Numbered from the stretch's first letter, positions 1-13,204 are shown. The stretch: 64,000 nucleotides of DNA from Pseudomonas leptonychotis (GCF_004920405.1 NZ_RFLV01000001.1:868001-932000), one strand, 5' to 3'. The notes: a model not told the origin generated them from the letters alone. Program-made: numbers and translations.

Positions 1-4
1 ATGC

Positions 5-952
5 TTATGAAACAGGTAGCATCCGCAACTCCTTGGGCATCGAAAACGTCACGTTCTCCGGCCGCCCCAGCAGTTCTTGCGCGCCTGTTGCGCCCCACTC
101 GCTGAGCTGCTGAATAACGCCTTGTACCAACACTTCCGGCGCAGATGCGCCGGCGGTGATGCCGATACCGGTCATGCCTGCAAACCACTCCCGCTTGAGA
201 TCCTCTGCCCCATCAATCAGGTAGGACGGGGTACCCATGCGTTCAGCCAGCTCACGCAGGCGGTTGGAGTTGGAGCTGTTGGGGCTACCGACGACAAGCA
301 GCACATCGCACTCAGCAGCAAGTTGTTTGACCGCGTCCTGACGATTCTGGGTGGCGTAGCAAATGTCGTCTTTGCGCGGCCCGCCAATAGCAGGGAACTT
401 ATTGCGCAAGGCGTCGATGACCTTGCTGGTGTCATCCATCGATAGGGTAGTTTGGGTGACAAAAGCCAGCGCTTCGGGGTTGCGCACCTGCAACTCAGCA
501 ACGTCCGCCTCGTCCTCAACCAAGTAGATACTGCCACCGTTACTGGCGTCGTATTGGCCCATGGTGCCTTCGACTTCTGGGTGGCCCTCGTGGCCGATCA
601 GGATGCATTCGCGCCCTTCCCGGCTATAACGCACTACTTCCATGTGCACCTTGGTCACCAAAGGGCAGGTGGCGTCGAATATTTTCAAGCCGCGTCGCTC
701 TGCTTCGTTACGCACAGCCTGGGATACGCCGTGAGCGCTGAAGATGACGATAACGTCGTCCGGAATCTGATCCAGCTCTTCAACGAAGACCGCACCACGG
801 GAGCGCAAGTCTTCGACCACGAATTTGTTATGGACGACTTCGTGGCGCACATAGATCGGCGGACCGAAGACTTCCAACGCGCGATTGACGATTTCAATGG
901 CGCGATCTACGCCGGCGCAGAAGCCGCGAGGGTTGGCGAGTTTGATATGCAT
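5..952 (-). CDS. ispH: 4-hydroxy-3-methylbut-2-enyl diphosphate reductase IspH (LytB)
   Basis: Last enzyme of the MEP isoprenoid pathway: reduces HMBPP to IPP and DMAPP using a [4Fe-4S] cluster in the cytosol. The protein is 315 aa, the usual length. Cluster cysteines appear in [11 protein letters not shown] (C12), [11 protein letters not shown] and [10 protein letters not shown], and the TQTTLS motif is present. The frame is open 43 codons further upstream, but [12 protein letters not shown] is the conserved N-terminus. It is the last gene of a minus-strand run ribF-ileS-lspA-fkpB-ispH; the 145 bp to fkpB leaves room for a separate signal, though I see none. Confidence 0.97.
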   Translation of the reverse strand: MHIKLANPRGFCAGVDRAIEIVNRALEVFGPPIYVRHEVVHNKFVVEDLRSRGAVFVEELDQIPDDVIVIFSAHGVSQAVRNEAERRGLKIFDATCPLVTKVHMEVVRYSREGRECILIGHEGHPEVEGTMGQYDASNGGSIYLVEDEADVAELQVRNPEALAFVTQTTLSMDDTSKVIDALRNKFPAIGGPRKDDICYATQNRQDAVKQLAAECDVLLVVGSPNSSNSNRLRELAERMGTPSYLIDGAEDLKREWFAGMTGIGITAGASAPEVLVQGVIQQLSEWGATGAQELLGRPENVTFSMPKELRMLPVS

Positions 953-1097
953 GGCGGAAACCTCGGCGGTGAATCGTTCTGGCCAGCGTACGGCGCGGCC
1001 ATATTCACGGGTGAGCAATATGTTAGCGGCTCCGGCCGTCAGGCCTAAACGGTAAAACCTCGCGGCCAAAGCCGCACCCACCGAAGCGAACTACAGA

Positions 1098-1550
1098 TCA
1101 GAGCGCTTTAACCTCAATAATTTCCACATCGAAGCTCAGCGCCTTGCCGGCTAGCGGGTGATTGAAGTCAATGGTCACCTGGCTGTCGTCAAAGGCTTTG
1201 ACCACACCGGGTAGCTCAGCATTGGCAGCATCATTGAAAATCACCAGCAGGCCTTCAGACAGCTCCATCTCCTGAAACTGGCTGCGCGGCATGACCTGGA
1301 TATTCTGCGGGTTGCCCTGGCCAAACCCCTGCTCCGGACTGATCGACAGGCTGCGTTTGTCACCCGCCTTTAATCCGTAAATGGCCTGTTCAAAACCTGG
1401 CAGCAAGTTGCCATCACCCACCTTAAAAGTGGCCGGCTTTTTATCGAAGGTGCTGTCGACCACATCGCCGTTATCCAGCTTAAGGGCGAAATGCAGGGTC
1501 ACTTGCTTGTCCGGGCCAATTCGCAGTTCTTGAATGAGAGGTTCACTCAT
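1098..1550 (-). CDS. fkpB: FKBP-type peptidyl-prolyl isomerase FkpB/SlpA
   Basis: Cytosolic prolyl cis-trans isomerase of the SlyD/SlpA class (150 aa), with an FKBP core split by an insert-in-flap chaperone domain. The FKBP start VTLHFALKLDNGDVVDST, the central ISPEQGFGQGNPQNI segment and the closing NHPLAGKALSFDVEI are recognisable. The start ATG at 1550 lies inside the end of lspA (8-nt overlap), which implies translational coupling. The lspA-fkpB-ispH order is common in proteobacteria. SlyD's histidine-rich metal-binding tail is absent, which favours FkpB over SlyD. Confidence 0.93.
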   Translation of the reverse strand: MSEPLIQELRIGPDKQVTLHFALKLDNGDVVDSTFDKKPATFKVGDGNLLPGFEQAIYGLKAGDKRSLSISPEQGFGQGNPQNIQVMPRSQFQEMELSEGLLVIFNDAANAELPGVVKAFDDSQVTIDFNHPLAGKALSFDVEIIEVKAL

Positions 1551-2067
1551 GGCCTTTATCTCCGGATTTATCGCCTTTAAACATATCCAGCGCCAGCAGG
1601 ATCGCACCGCCAGTAATCGCCATGTCCGCCACGTTGAAGGCGGGGAAATACCACTGCTGATGCCAATGCAGCAGGATGAAGTCAACCACATGACCAAATA
1701 CTACGCGGTCTACCAAATTGCCCAGTGCCCCGCCCAGCACTAACGCCAAGGCGACTGCTAGCCAAGTCTCGCTGGGTTTAAGACGCTTGAGCCAAACCAC
1801 CAACACCGCGCTGACGGCGATGGCAATCGCGGCGAAGAACCAGCGCTGCCAGCCGGCGGCATCGGCTAAGAAGCTGAATGCAGCTCCGGTGTTATAGGCC
1901 AGGGTCCAGCTGAAGTAATCGGGGATGATCACGATCTGCTGGTACATGCTCAGGCTATTGTCGAAGTAAAACTTGCTGGCTTGATCAAGCACAAACACCA
2001 TCAAACTCAGCCACAACCAAGCCAGGCGACCGAAACGGCTGGCGTTAGGCGTGCCGTTATTAAGCAT
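1543..2067 (-). CDS. lspA: Lipoprotein signal peptidase (signal peptidase II)
   Basis: Inner-membrane aspartyl protease that removes the signal peptide from diacylglyceryl-modified prolipoproteins. 174 aa with four hydrophobic segments. The family signatures are NTGAAFSFL, then [11 protein letters not shown] and VVDFILLHW, which carry the two catalytic aspartates. The gene overlaps ileS upstream by 8 nt and fkpB downstream by 8 nt, so the three are probably translated from one mRNA. Confidence 0.96.
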   Translation of the reverse strand: MLNNGTPNASRFGRLAWLWLSLMVFVLDQASKFYFDNSLSMYQQIVIIPDYFSWTLAYNTGAAFSFLADAAGWQRWFFAAIAIAVSAVLVVWLKRLKPSETWLAVALALVLGGALGNLVDRVVFGHVVDFILLHWHQQWYFPAFNVADMAITGGAILLALDMFKGDKSGDKGHE

Positions 2068-4891
2068 AGTGACGAACCTCGCCCGCGCCTTCGATGTTGT
2101 CTACACAGCGGCCGCAAATTTCCGGGTGCGCCGGCTTCACGCCGACATCCTCACGGTGATGCCAGCAGCGCGCACACTTGGCGTGAGCGGATTTGAGCAC
2201 CTTCAACTTGAGCCCCGACACCTCTGTTTCTACAGCATCACTCGGCGCACTGCTCAGCGGCGCTAGGCTCGCCGTGGAGGTGATCAGCACAAAGCGCAAC
2301 TCGTTACCGAGCTTGTTCAGATCATTGACCAGGCTGTCTTCCGCGTAGAGCGTCACTTCGGCTTGCAAGTTGCCGCCGATAGCTTTGGCCGCACGCAGAT
2401 TCTCCATTTCCTTGTTCACCGCGACCTTGACCGCCATGACCCGCTCCCAGAACTCGCGGCTCAGTTCGAAGTCCTGTGGTAGCTCGCTCAGGCCCTGATA
2501 CCAGCCATTGAGCATCACCGATTCATTGCGCTCGCCCGGCAAGTACTGCCATAGCTCGTCGGCGGTAAACGACAGCACCGGCGCAATCCAGCGCACCAGC
2601 GCTTCGGCGATATGGAACAGCGCCGTTTGGCAGGAGCGACGCGCCACGCTGTCCGCCGCAGTGGTGTACTGACGATCTTTGATGATGTCGAGGTAGAAAC
2701 CGCCCAGCTCTTGCACGCAGAAGTTGTGCACTTTCTGGTAAACGTTCCAGAAGCGGTAGCTGCCGTAGGCCTCTTCTACTTCGCGCTGTAGCAACAGCGC
2801 GCGGTCGACGGCCCAACGGTCCAACGCCAACATGTCTTCAACCGGCAGCAGGTGCTGCGCCGGGTCGAAACCGCTGAGATTGGAGAGCAAGAAGCGTGCG
2901 GTATTGCGGATACGCCGGTAAGAGTCAGCGCTGCGCTGCAGGATGACTTTGGACACAGCCATCTCGCCGGAGTAATCGGTAGACGATACCCATAGACGTA
3001 AAATGTCGGCGCCCAGGCTGTCATTTACTTCCTGCGGCGCAACCACGTTGCCCATCGACTTGGACATCTTGCGGCCGTTCTCATCGACCACAAAACCGTG
3101 GGTCAGCAGCTCTTTGTAGGGCGCATGACCGTCGATCGCCGCTCCCGTAAGCAGCGAGGAGTGGAACCAACCGCGATGCTGGTCAGAACCTTCCAGGTAC
3201 AAATCTGCACGTGGACCGTTGTCGTGCCCCATCGGATGCGAACCGCGCATGACGTGCCAGTGGGTGGTGCCTGAATCAAACCAAACATCCAAGGTGTCGC
3301 TGATCTTGTCGTACTGCACCGCCTCGTCACCCAGCAACTCGGCGGCGTCCAGCTTGAACCAGGCTTCGATGCCTTGCTGCTCAACGCGCAGAGCGACTTC
3401 TTCCATCAGTTCGGTGGTACGCGGGTGCAGTTCACCGCTCTCCTTGTGCAGGAAGAACGGAATCGGCACACCCCAGTTACGCTGACGCGAGATGCACCAA
3501 TCGGGGCGTCCGGCGATCATGCTGTGCAGGCGCGCCTGGCCCCACGCGGGAACAAACTCGGTCTGCTCGATGGCAGCCAGCGCACGCTCGCGCAGGGTGC
3601 TGCCTTCGTTGGGCTGCTTATCCATGCCAACGAACCACTGCGCGGTGGCGCGGTAGATCAGCGGCGTTTTGTGCCGCCAGCAGTGCATATAGCTGTGCTG
3701 GATGGTTTCGTGTTTGAGCAGCGCGCCGACTTCTTCGAGCTTGGCAACGATGGCCGGGTTGGCCTTCCAGATAAACTGGCCGCCAAAAAACGGCAGATCG
3801 CTGACATACACACCATTGCTCTGCACCGGGCTGAGAATGTCGTCATTGCTCATGCCGTAGCCTTTGCAGGAACGGAAGTCGTCCTCACCGTACGCAGGCG
3901 CCGAATGCACGACGCCGGTACCAGCGCCCAATTCGACGTACTCGGCCAGGTATACCGGTGCGAAACGTTCGTAAAACGGATGGCGGAAGCGGATCAGCTC
4001 AAGTGCTGCGCCTTGAGCCGTCGCGATAACTTCGCCCTGCAGGCCGTAACGGGCCAGGCAACCTTCCACTAATTCTTCAGCCAGCAGCAGCAAACGATCG
4101 CCGATATCGACAAGGGCGTACGTGAACTCAGGATGAACGTTAAGCGCCTGGTTGGCCGGAATGGTCCAGGGCGTGGTGGTCCAGATCACGATAGAGGCCG
4201 CTTTAGGCAAACTAGCCAGACCAAATGCGGCGGCTAGCTTGTCAGCATCTTCAACCACAAAAGCCACGTCGATGGCTTCGGACTTCTTGTCTTGATATTC
4301 GACCTCAGCCTCTGCCAGGGCTGAGCCGCAATCGAAACACCAGTTGACCGGCTTCAGCCCCTTGAACACAAAACCTTGCTTGACCATCTCGGCCAGCGCA
4401 CGGATTTCGCCCGCCTCGTTGGCAAACGCCATGGTCTTGTAGGGATTGTCCCAATCGCCCAACACGCCAAGGCGCACGAAGTCAGCCTTCTGCCCTTCGA
4501 TCTGCTCGCCGGCATAGGTGCGGCAGCGCTCACGAGTCAGGTCAGACGGCTGGTTTTTGCCAAAGGTGGTTTCGACCTTGTGCTCAATCGGGAGACCATG
4601 GCAGTCCCAGCCCGGCACATAGGGCGCGTCAAAACCGGACAGGGTCTTGGAGCGGGTGATGATGTCTTTGAGGATCTTGTTGACCGCATGACCGATGTGA
4701 ATGCTGCCGTTGGCGTAAGGCGGGCCGTCGTGCAGGACGAACTTCGGCCGGCCTTCGCCCTGCGCACGCAGCTTCTGATACAGGCCAATTTCGTTCCAAC
4801 GCTGCAAAATTTGCGGCTCGCGCTGCGGCAGCCCCGCCTTCATCGGAAATTGGGTATCAGGCAGGTTCAACGTGGCTTTGTAATCGGTCAT
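2060..4891 (-). CDS. ileS: Isoleucyl-tRNA synthetase
   Basis: Class I aminoacyl-tRNA synthetase charging tRNA-Ile, with a CP1 editing domain. 943 aa, standard for Pseudomonas. The ATP-site motif HIGH is at residues 65-68, the KMSKS loop appears as [10 protein letters not shown], and the C-terminal zinc site is [12 protein letters not shown] with a second pair in CGRCVDN, typical of the bacterial type 1 enzyme. The start [10 protein letters not shown] was chosen because AAGAG lies just upstream and it matches the family; the frame runs 26 codons further 5'. It lies 34 bp after ribF and overlaps lspA. Confidence 0.98.
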   Translation of the reverse strand: MTDYKATLNLPDTQFPMKAGLPQREPQILQRWNEIGLYQKLRAQGEGRPKFVLHDGPPYANGSIHIGHAVNKILKDIITRSKTLSGFDAPYVPGWDCHGLPIEHKVETTFGKNQPSDLTRERCRTYAGEQIEGQKADFVRLGVLGDWDNPYKTMAFANEAGEIRALAEMVKQGFVFKGLKPVNWCFDCGSALAEAEVEYQDKKSEAIDVAFVVEDADKLAAAFGLASLPKAASIVIWTTTPWTIPANQALNVHPEFTYALVDIGDRLLLLAEELVEGCLARYGLQGEVIATAQGAALELIRFRHPFYERFAPVYLAEYVELGAGTGVVHSAPAYGEDDFRSCKGYGMSNDDILSPVQSNGVYVSDLPFFGGQFIWKANPAIVAKLEEVGALLKHETIQHSYMHCWRHKTPLIYRATAQWFVGMDKQPNEGSTLRERALAAIEQTEFVPAWGQARLHSMIAGRPDWCISRQRNWGVPIPFFLHKESGELHPRTTELMEEVALRVEQQGIEAWFKLDAAELLGDEAVQYDKISDTLDVWFDSGTTHWHVMRGSHPMGHDNGPRADLYLEGSDQHRGWFHSSLLTGAAIDGHAPYKELLTHGFVVDENGRKMSKSMGNVVAPQEVNDSLGADILRLWVSSTDYSGEMAVSKVILQRSADSYRRIRNTARFLLSNLSGFDPAQHLLPVEDMLALDRWAVDRALLLQREVEEAYGSYRFWNVYQKVHNFCVQELGGFYLDIIKDRQYTTAADSVARRSCQTALFHIAEALVRWIAPVLSFTADELWQYLPGERNESVMLNGWYQGLSELPQDFELSREFWERVMAVKVAVNKEMENLRAAKAIGGNLQAEVTLYAEDSLVNDLNKLGNELRFVLITSTASLAPLSSAPSDAVETEVSGLKLKVLKSAHAKCARCWHHREDVGVKPAHPEICGRCVDNIEGAGEVRHYA

Positions 4892-4925
4892 ATCAGGCTC
4901 TTCGTATGCGGTGGCGCTAATTGAT

Positions 4926-5852
4926 TTAAGTGCGCCAATGGGCACGGGCGGCGGCAATATCGGCAGCAATGGCCGTCTTCAGTGCCTCAAGCGAGGCGAA
5001 ACGCTGCTCATCGCGCAGCTTGTGGTGGAAAGCCACCGTCAAACGCCGGCCATATAAATCACCGGCAAAATCCAACACATGCACTTCCAGGTGGGCACTG
5101 CCATCACCTGCAACACTGGGACGCACACCAATGTTGGCGACCCCTGGCCAGGTCTGACCATCGATCTCAGTACTGACCAGATAAACCCCGCGCAGCGGCA
5201 CTCGCTTGCGCTTGAGCTGCACGTTGGCGGTCGGCGCATTCAGCTGACGGCCCAGTTTCTGCCCATGCAACACCCGCCCGGCGATCTGGAAGGGGCGGCC
5301 TAGCAGGTGTTGCGCCAGGGCGAAATCAGCCGCATCCAAGGCTTGACGCACACGCGTACTGCTGACGCGAATACCGTCCAGCTCAACCGTACTGGCCGCC
5401 TCAACGCTGAAGCCTTCACGCTCACCTGCATCAGCAAGGAAAGCGAAATCGCCAGCGCGATCACAGCCAAAACGAAAGTCATCACCCACTTCTAAATGCT
5501 GTACACCCAAGCCTTCCACCAGCACACGATGCACAAACTCAGCGGCGCTCAGCTCGCGCAGGCGGCGGTTGAAACTCAGACACAGCACTCGATCAACACC
5601 TTCGGCTGCCAGCAGCGCCAGCTTGTCACGCAATCGTGTTAGTCGCGCAGGGGCCGTATCGGGAGCAAAGAACTCGCGCGGCTGCGGCTCGAAAATCAAT
5701 ACGCAGCTGGGCACCCCAAGCTCGGCGGAGCGCTCACGTAAACGCGCCAGAATGGCCTGATGACCACGATGGACGCCGTCGAAATTACCGATGGTGGCGA
5801 CACAGCCCCGATGCTGGGGCCGCAAGTTGTGTAGGCCTCGAACCAGCTGCAT
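4926..5852 (-). CDS. ribF: Bifunctional riboflavin kinase/FMN adenylyltransferase
   Basis: Converts riboflavin to FMN and then FAD. 308 aa. The N-terminal nucleotidyltransferase half carries [15 protein letters not shown] (GxFDGxHxGH motif), and the C-terminal flavokinase half carries the [20 protein letters not shown] segment. The start [12 protein letters not shown] (ATG at 5852) is the conserved Pseudomonas N-terminus; an in-frame ATG 18 nt upstream is possible. It is first in the ribF-ileS-lspA-fkpB-ispH run, behind a -10 box in the 76-bp gap after murJ. Confidence 0.95.
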   Translation of the reverse strand: MQLVRGLHNLRPQHRGCVATIGNFDGVHRGHQAILARLRERSAELGVPSCVLIFEPQPREFFAPDTAPARLTRLRDKLALLAAEGVDRVLCLSFNRRLRELSAAEFVHRVLVEGLGVQHLEVGDDFRFGCDRAGDFAFLADAGEREGFSVEAASTVELDGIRVSSTRVRQALDAADFALAQHLLGRPFQIAGRVLHGQKLGRQLNAPTANVQLKRKRVPLRGVYLVSTEIDGQTWPGVANIGVRPSVAGDGSAHLEVHVLDFAGDLYGRRLTVAFHHKLRDEQRFASLEALKTAIAADIAAARAHWRT

Positions 5853-5880
5853 AACGCGCTTCTTGCTCATAAAGTGGGCG

Positions 5881-5909
5881 ATTATACGCACACCGGACAG
5901 CAGACAACA
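5881..5909 (-). promoter_or_regulatory. Probable sigma-70 promoter for ribF operon
   Basis: On the minus strand a perfect TATAAT (5881-5886) lies 28 bp before the ribF ATG. Candidate -35 elements are TGTTGT with 17-bp spacing or TTGTCT with 15-bp spacing. The -10 is strong and the -35 weak. It is placed to drive ribF-ileS-lspA-fkpB-ispH. Confidence 0.5.
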
Positions 5910-5928
5910 GGCGTCAAATCAGCCGCAG

Positions 5929-7473
5929 TCAGAGCGCGCTGCGCCGGGCAAAATCACGCACTCGAAAACCCAGCAGTGCCAGTACGGCGAAATAAGCCAG
6001 CAACCCCGCCCCGACCAAGCCGCCCAAACGCAACAAGCGCCAGAGCATGCTGCCGTCCGCCCAGGTAGGCAGCTGCTGCATGGTCAGCAGCAACGCCGCC
6101 GCCATCGCCAGCAAGGCCAGCAGCAACTTACCGCTAAACAACGCCCAGCCTGGCTGCGGCGTAAACATGCCGCGCTTGCGCAACTGCCAATACAGCAACG
6201 CCGCATTCAGGCAGGCAGCCAGGCCAATCGCCAAAGCCAAACCGGCATGCGCCAGCGGAATCACGAAGACAAACAACAGATTCATGAGCTGCGTTGCCAG
6301 CAACGTCACCAGACCAATGCGCACGGGCGTTTTGATGTTCTGCTGAGCATAAAACGCTGGAGCGAGGATTTTCACCAGGATGATGCCAACCAGGCCGAAT
6401 GAATACGCTACCAGCGCACGCTGGGTCATCAGCGTATCGCCCGCGCTGAACTTGCCGTACTGAAACAACGAGGCGATCAGTGGCTCGGAAATAATTGCTA
6501 ATGCCACCGCGCTAGGCAGCGCCAGCACCAAACATAGGCGCAAGCCCCAGTCGAGCAGCTTGGAATAATCCTCATGACTGGCTCCCGAGTGGGTTTTCGA
6601 TAAAGCCGGTAGCAAGATTGTCCCCAGCGCAACGCCGAGCACACCCGCTGGCAGCTCCATCAGGCGGTCGGCGTAATACATCCAGGACACTGAGCCTGCG
6701 ACCAGAAAAGACGCGAAAACAGTATTGATGATCAGCGAGATCTGGCTGACCGACACCCCGAAAATCGCCGGCCCCATCTGCTTGACCACCCGCCACACGC
6801 CTGTGTCTTTCAGGTTCAGGCGCGGCAACACCAACATGCCGATCTTATGTAGATGAGGCAGCTGAAATAGCAGCTGCAGCAGCCCGCCCACCAATACTGC
6901 CCATCCCAGCGCCATGATCGGCGGGTCAAAATACGGCGTCAGAAATAAAGCGAAGACGATCATGCTGACATTCAGCAAGGTCGGCACAAACGCAGGCACC
7001 GAGAAGCGGTTCCAGGTATTGAGCACCGCCCCGGCCAATGACGATAGCGAGATCAGCAAGATGTAGGGGAACGTCACGCGCAGCAGGTCAGTGGTCAACT
7101 CAAAGCGCTCAACCTCATCAGCAAAACCTGGCGCTGAGGCCCACACAATCCAAGGCGCCGCCAAAATACCGAGGCAAGTGACCAGTGCCAGCACCAGCGT
7201 CAGCAACCCCGCTACATAAGCGAGAAAGGTTCGCGCAGCCTCCTCACCTTGCTGGGTTTTGTATTCCGCCAAAATAGGCACGAAGGCCTGTGAAAAAGCC
7301 CCCTCGGCAAAAATACGGCGCAATAGATTAGGCAGCTTGAACGCCACCACAAAGGCGTCCGAGGCCACGCCAGCACCGAAGGTGCGAGCAATAATGGTGT
7401 CGCGCACAAAGCCCAATACACGCGAAAGCATGGTCATGGAACTGACAGCGGCCAACGACTTGAGCAAATTCAT
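5929..7473 (-). CDS. murJ: Lipid II flippase MurJ (MviN)
   Basis: Integral membrane flippase of the MOP superfamily that moves lipid II across the inner membrane for peptidoglycan synthesis. 514 aa with about 14 hydrophobic helices. The N-terminal [25 protein letters not shown] region (residues 1-25) and the loop around [19 protein letters not shown] are typical; RD and FKLPNLLRR carry conserved basic residues. The start at 7473 follows the sequence CGGGAT; the frame is open 8 codons further upstream. It is divergent from rpsT, as in P. aeruginosa. Confidence 0.96.
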   Translation of the reverse strand: MNLLKSLAAVSSMTMLSRVLGFVRDTIIARTFGAGVASDAFVVAFKLPNLLRRIFAEGAFSQAFVPILAEYKTQQGEEAARTFLAYVAGLLTLVLALVTCLGILAAPWIVWASAPGFADEVERFELTTDLLRVTFPYILLISLSSLAGAVLNTWNRFSVPAFVPTLLNVSMIVFALFLTPYFDPPIMALGWAVLVGGLLQLLFQLPHLHKIGMLVLPRLNLKDTGVWRVVKQMGPAIFGVSVSQISLIINTVFASFLVAGSVSWMYYADRLMELPAGVLGVALGTILLPALSKTHSGASHEDYSKLLDWGLRLCLVLALPSAVALAIISEPLIASLFQYGKFSAGDTLMTQRALVAYSFGLVGIILVKILAPAFYAQQNIKTPVRIGLVTLLATQLMNLLFVFVIPLAHAGLALAIGLAACLNAALLYWQLRKRGMFTPQPGWALFSGKLLLALLAMAAALLLTMQQLPTWADGSMLWRLLRLGGLVGAGLLAYFAVLALLGFRVRDFARRSAL

Positions 7474-7570
7474 GTAATATCCCGGCTCCGCAAACAAGCA
7501 CTGGCGCGCAAAGGCGACGAGTGTAGCGGTCTGCCACTGGTCAGGCCAGTACGGGGAAAAGCCAACAGGC

Positions 7571-7599
7571 TTGACAGCACGCCCCTATATCGGCATGAT
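7571..7599 (+). promoter_or_regulatory. rpsT promoter
   Basis: A perfect -35 TTGACA (7571-7576), a 17-bp spacer and the -10 CATGAT (7594-7599, four of six matches to TATAAT) lie about 50 bp before the rpsT start. This is the only good promoter in the gap divergent from murJ. Confidence 0.65.
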
Positions 7600-7650
7600 T
7601 CGCGGCCTTATTTGTTTGTAACCCCCAGAATTTTTTCGAGGAGCTTGACG

Positions 7651-7929
7651 GTGGCCAATACACCTTCTGCCAAAAAACGCGCAAAACAGGCTGAGAAGCG
7701 TCGTAGCCATAACGCCAGCCAGCGCTCGATGGTCCGTACTTACATCAAGAACGTAGTCAAGGCTATCGAAGCCAAAGATGTCGCTCTTGCCACAACCGCT
7801 TACACCCTGGCTGTGCCGGTAATCGACCGCATGGCCGATAAAGGCATCATCCACAAGAACAAAGCAGCGCGCCATAAGAGCCGCCTGAATGGCCACATCA
7901 AGGCCCTCGGCGAAGCTGCAGCAGCCTAA
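7651..7929 (+). CDS. rpsT: 30S ribosomal protein S20
   Basis: Small basic protein that binds 16S rRNA in the 30S subunit. 92 aa, very Lys/Arg/Ala rich, beginning [20 protein letters not shown]. The start is GTG at 7651, preceded by a strong CGAGGAG (7637-7643); a non-AUG start is also known for E. coli rpsT, where it is linked to autoregulation. Single-gene transcript: a strong promoter upstream and a terminator directly after. Confidence 0.97.
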   Translation: MANTPSAKKRAKQAEKRRSHNASQRSMVRTYIKNVVKAIEAKDVALATTAYTLAVPVIDRMADKGIIHKNKAARHKSRLNGHIKALGEAAAA

Positions 7930-7946
7930 TACGCTGTCAGCTCTTG

Positions 7947-7974
7947 AAAAACCGGCCTGATGGCCGGTTTTTTA
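7947..7974 (+). terminator. Terminator after rpsT
   Basis: The inverted repeat AAAACCGGCC / GGCCGGTTTT with a 4-nt loop is followed by a T run, 17 bp after the rpsT stop. Confidence 0.9.
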
Positions 7975-8054
7975 TTGCCTTGAAAGTCACTATTCGCCAC
8001 TTAGCTAACCCATACAAACAGCCACACAAAGGCTAGCGCCGAATGACAAGCCAT

Positions 8055-8085
8055 AAAAAGCCCGGACTCAATGCCGGGCTTTTTT
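8055..8085 (-). terminator. Terminator after creA
   Basis: The stem AGCCCGG / CCGGGCT with an 8-nt loop has A and T runs on either side, so it can act in both directions. It abuts the creA stop on the minus strand and backs up the rpsT terminator. Confidence 0.85.
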
Positions 8086-8086
8086 C

Positions 8087-8551
8087 TTATGGCTTTTCCG
8101 GCCAAGGCAAAATGGGGATGGCTGTCACCGCATTCTGCGGACTGCCTTCTATCACCCGATCGCTGTACACCAGATAAACCAATGTGTTGCGCTTTTGATC
8201 GAAGAAACGCACCACCTGCATGGTTTTAAACACCAGCGAGGTGCGCTCACGAAAGACCTCTTCGCCCTCCTTGAGCTTTTCCAAGAAGCTGATCGGCCCG
8301 ACCTGCCGGCAAGCAATCGACGCCTCAGCGCGGTCCTCTGCCAAGCCCAAGCCACCTTTTACGCCACCGGTCTTAGCCCGCGACAGATAACAGGTCACCC
8401 CAGCCACCTTCGGGTCATCAAACGCCTCAACCACAATCTTGTCGTTCGGCCCCATGAGCTTGAAGACCGTCGACACCTCACCAATCGATTCCGCCATCGC
8501 AAAGACGGGCACCACCATCAGCGCCCCAAGCAATATTTTTACTATCCGCAT
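8087..8551 (-). CDS. creA: CreA family periplasmic protein
   Basis: Member of the CreA family, of unknown molecular function despite its name from the E. coli creABCD locus. 154 aa. It begins with a cleavable signal peptide ([20 protein letters not shown]) and continues with [17 protein letters not shown] and the family core [19 protein letters not shown], followed by [10 protein letters not shown]; the two cysteines in these segments probably form a disulfide. No cre regulatory genes are nearby. It lies 10 bp after proB on the same strand and may be cotranscribed with it. Confidence 0.88.
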   Translation of the reverse strand: MRIVKILLGALMVVPVFAMAESIGEVSTVFKLMGPNDKIVVEAFDDPKVAGVTCYLSRAKTGGVKGGLGLAEDRAEASIACRQVGPISFLEKLKEGEEVFRERTSLVFKTMQVVRFFDQKRNTLVYLVYSDRVIEGSPQNAVTAIPILPWPEKP

Positions 8552-8561
8552 CAGAATTCCC

Positions 8562-9680
8562 TCAGACCAGAATCAAATTATCCCGATGCACCAACTCAGG
8601 CTCATCAACATAGCCCAATAGACTCTCGATGGCGTCTGACGACCGACCGATAATCTTATGCGCCTCAAGAGCACTGTAGTTGGCCAAGCCGCGAGCCACC
8701 TCGCGACCATTCGGCGCCACACACACCACCATCTCGCCACGCCTAAAATTACCCTGCAGCGACTTAACGCCAACTGGCAAAAGACTTTTTGTACCGGTCG
8801 CCAGAGCCTTGACCGCCCCCTCATCCAGCACCAGCGTGCCGCGAGTTTGCAAGTGCCCCGCCAACCACTGCTTGCGCGCAGCCAGCATGCCCCGCTCAGG
8901 CGCAAGCAAGGTTCCGAGACGCTCGCCCGCTTTAAGCCGCGCCAAGACCTGCTCGATAGCACCGCCGACGATCACGGTATGCGCACCAGAACGCGCCGCC
9001 AAACGCGCCGCACGCAACTTGGTCTGCATACCACCGCGCCCTAGCGCGCCACCAACACCACCTGCTACAGCATCCAACGCAGGATCATCGGCGCGCGCCT
9101 CGTAAATTAACTCAGCATCGGGGTTATGCCGCGGGTCGGCGTTATACATGCCGTCACGGTCGGTGAGGATGACCAACAGATCCGCCTCTACCAGGTTCGC
9201 AACCAGAGCCGCCAAGGTGTCGTTGTCACCAAAACGAATCTCATCAGTGACCACGGTGTCGTTCTCATTGATCACCGGGACCACATCCAGATCCACCAGC
9301 GTTCGCAGCGTGCTACGCGCATTCAGGTAGCGCTTGCGGTCAGACAAATCATCATGGGTCAGGAGAATCTGCGCAGTACCCCGAGCATGCTCAGCAAAAC
9401 TCGACTCCCACGCCTGAATCAACACCATCTGACCAACGGCCGCCGCCGCCTGCAGCTCATGCATCGCACTTGGACGCGCCGTCCAGCCCAGCTTACTCAT
9501 GCCCGCCGCCACAGCCCCGGAAGACACCAGCACCAGCTCAACGCCCTGCTCACGCAGCGCGACCATTTGCTTGACCCACACCGCCATAGCCGTACGATCC
9601 AGGCCGCGACCATCAGCCGTCAGCAACGCACTGCCAATCTTTACGACCCAGCGCTGCGCGCTGGTTACCTTGTCACGCAT
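8562..9680 (-). CDS. proB: Glutamate 5-kinase
   Basis: First enzyme of proline synthesis: phosphorylates L-glutamate to glutamyl-5-phosphate; feedback-inhibited by proline in the family. 372 aa, with an amino-acid kinase domain followed by a C-terminal PUA domain. Motifs include [11 protein letters not shown] near the N-terminus, [21 protein letters not shown] and [14 protein letters not shown]. The PUA region covers about the last 90 residues. It is downstream of obgE, but a hairpin with a T run lies in the 68-bp gap, so its expression may be partly uncoupled from obgE. Confidence 0.97.
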   Translation of the reverse strand: MRDKVTSAQRWVVKIGSALLTADGRGLDRTAMAVWVKQMVALREQGVELVLVSSGAVAAGMSKLGWTARPSAMHELQAAAAVGQMVLIQAWESSFAEHARGTAQILLTHDDLSDRKRYLNARSTLRTLVDLDVVPVINENDTVVTDEIRFGDNDTLAALVANLVEADLLVILTDRDGMYNADPRHNPDAELIYEARADDPALDAVAGGVGGALGRGGMQTKLRAARLAARSGAHTVIVGGAIEQVLARLKAGERLGTLLAPERGMLAARKQWLAGHLQTRGTLVLDEGAVKALATGTKSLLPVGVKSLQGNFRRGEMVVCVAPNGREVARGLANYSALEAHKIIGRSSDAIESLLGYVDEPELVHRDNLILV

Positions 9681-9712
9681 GATCTTCCAACCCCAGCAGC
9701 GACCTGTAATTA

Positions 9713-9739
9713 CAAAAACGCCGCAATTAAGCGGCGTTT
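9713..9739 (-). terminator. Terminator or attenuator between obgE and proB
   Basis: The perfect 9-bp stem AAACGCCGC / GCGGCGTTT with a 6-nt loop starts 10 nt after the obgE stop and, read on the minus strand, is followed by T residues. It should reduce read-through into proB. Confidence 0.75.
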
Positions 9740-9748
9740 AGTAGTTGC

Positions 9749-11002
<1,254 letters not shown>

Positions 11003-11101
11003 CTAAAACGAGAAACACTAGGTTCTTGCAAAATTGGCCTGCATTCACATCGAACGCTAACACCCAGGACAGTTTGGCAAGAACCCCAATAATACAGAAA
11101 C

Positions 11102-11126
11102 CAAAAAAACGCCTGGAGCGTTTTCT
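11102..11126 (-). terminator. Second terminator in rpmA-obgE gap
   Basis: The stem AAACGC / GCGTTT with loop TCCAG is followed on the minus strand by a run of T. It lies about 75 bp beyond the main rpmA terminator. Confidence 0.55.
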
Positions 11127-11174
11127 CACGCCGCTTGCAACGGCCCGCAGAATGACCGCCACGGATGGCTGGCC

Positions 11175-11207
11175 AATAAAAAAGCCCCGTCGCAAGGACG
11201 GGGCTTT
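11175..11207 (-). terminator. Terminator after rpmA
   Basis: The stem AAAGCCCCGTC / GACGGGGCTTT with a 5-nt loop is followed on the minus strand by a T run, starting 17 bp after the rpmA stop. Confidence 0.9.
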
Positions 11208-11223
11208 CCCAGCAGTCGCGCAA

Positions 11224-11481
11224 TTAAGCCGCAACGACGCTCACGTAACGGCGGTTGAACGCGCCTTTTACTTCAAACTTGATCACGCCTTCGATTTTCG
11301 CGAAGAGGGTGTGATCTTTACCCATGCCTACGCCGTAACCGGCGTGGAACTGGGTACCGCGCTGACGCACGATGATGTTGCCAGGAATGATTTTCTGGCC
11401 GCCATACATCTTCACGCCAAGGCGTTTAGCTTCTGAGTCGCGACCGTTGCGGGTACTACCGCCAGCTTTTTTGTGTGCCAT
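11224..11481 (-). CDS. rpmA: 50S ribosomal protein L27
   Basis: 85-aa protein of the large subunit whose N-terminal tail reaches the peptidyl transferase centre. It begins [20 protein letters not shown] and contains [15 protein letters not shown], both diagnostic for L27. The start is direct (no Firmicute-type cleaved N-terminal extension). It is cotranscribed with rplU 39 bp upstream. Confidence 0.98.
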   Translation of the reverse strand: MAHKKAGGSTRNGRDSEAKRLGVKMYGGQKIIPGNIIVRQRGTQFHAGYGVGMGKDHTLFAKIEGVIKFEVKGAFNRRYVSVVAA

Positions 11482-11520
11482 GAGTTCAATACTCCTATAA
11501 AGGGATCAGCGCTTAATGAA

Positions 11521-11832
11521 TTAAGCCTGAATACCGGTGATTTTGATCTCGGTGTACCACTGACGGTGGCCCTGACGCTTCATGTGATGCTTGCGACGAC
11601 GGAACTTAATGATGGTGACCTTGTCGTGACGGCCTTGGGCGATCACTTCAGCTACAACCTTGGCACCTTCAACAACCGGAGCGCCGATTTGAACGTCATC
11701 GCCATTGCCGATCAGCAGAACACGATCAAAAGTCACGGCTTCGCCAGTGGCCAGCTCGAGCTTTTCGATCTTGAGGAATTCGCCTTCGGTGACTTTGTAT
11801 TGCTTGCCACCAGTAACAATTACTGCGTACAT
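11521..11832 (-). CDS. rplU: 50S ribosomal protein L21
   Basis: 103-aa 23S rRNA-binding protein. It starts [20 protein letters not shown] and has the C-terminal signature [20 protein letters not shown]. First gene of rplU-rpmA, transcribed divergently from ispB across a 258-bp gap, which is the conserved arrangement in gammaproteobacteria. Confidence 0.98.
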   Translation of the reverse strand: MYAVIVTGGKQYKVTEGEFLKIEKLELATGEAVTFDRVLLIGNGDDVQIGAPVVEGAKVVAEVIAQGRHDKVTIIKFRRRKHHMKRQGHRQWYTEIKITGIQA

Positions 11833-11969
11833 GGTAAATCTCCGTTAATCCTGCTCACCCAGCGCTTTATAGGAATAAGTGTCGGCTGGCATGGCTGCTT
11901 GGGGCCGGTAGGACACCCTTGCAATTGCGTAAGGCAGGGAAATACCCAGGGGGAAGTTCAGGGTGCGCG

Positions 11970-11998
11970 ATTGTACGCAAGCACCCCGCATGACGCAA
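11970..11998 (-). promoter_or_regulatory. Possible rplU promoter
   Basis: On the minus strand the -10 TACAAT (11970-11975) has a weak -35 TTGCGT 17 bp upstream. The resulting leader of about 130 nt before rplU would be long; I recognise no riboswitch in it. Confidence 0.45.
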
Positions 11999-12090
11999 GG
12001 CCCTGACACCAACAGCCAAGCCACCTGCCTTGACAGCCCCTACCCCGCCCCCTAGCATGCCGCGCAACCCATGAGTAGCAGGTGCTAGCG

Positions 12091-13059
<969 letters not shown>

Positions 13060-13077
13060 CGCGCACAACTACAAACT

Positions 13078-13104
13078 AAGCCCGCCCCTATGGCGGGCTT
13101 TTTT
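13078..13104 (+). terminator. Terminator after ispB
   Basis: The stem AAGCCCGCC / GGCGGGCTT with a short loop is followed by a T run, 18 bp after the ispB stop. Confidence 0.9.
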
Positions 13105-13157
13105 ATGCCCGTGCGTTTTCTGTGCGACGAAAGGCCGCGATTAACACTTGCTATAAA

Positions 13158-13176
13158 TATAATAAGAATTATTCTC
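13158..13176 (+). promoter_or_regulatory. Fur-box-like operator
   Basis: The 19-mer TATAATAAGAATTATTCTC matches the Fur consensus GATAATGATAATCATTATC at 13 of 19 positions and sits in an AT-rich stretch 28 bp before the start of the small gene at 13205. This implies iron-repressed expression (inference). Confidence 0.6.
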
Positions 13177-13204
13177 ATCTAACCACTTGAAAGGGAGATG
13201 AGTC

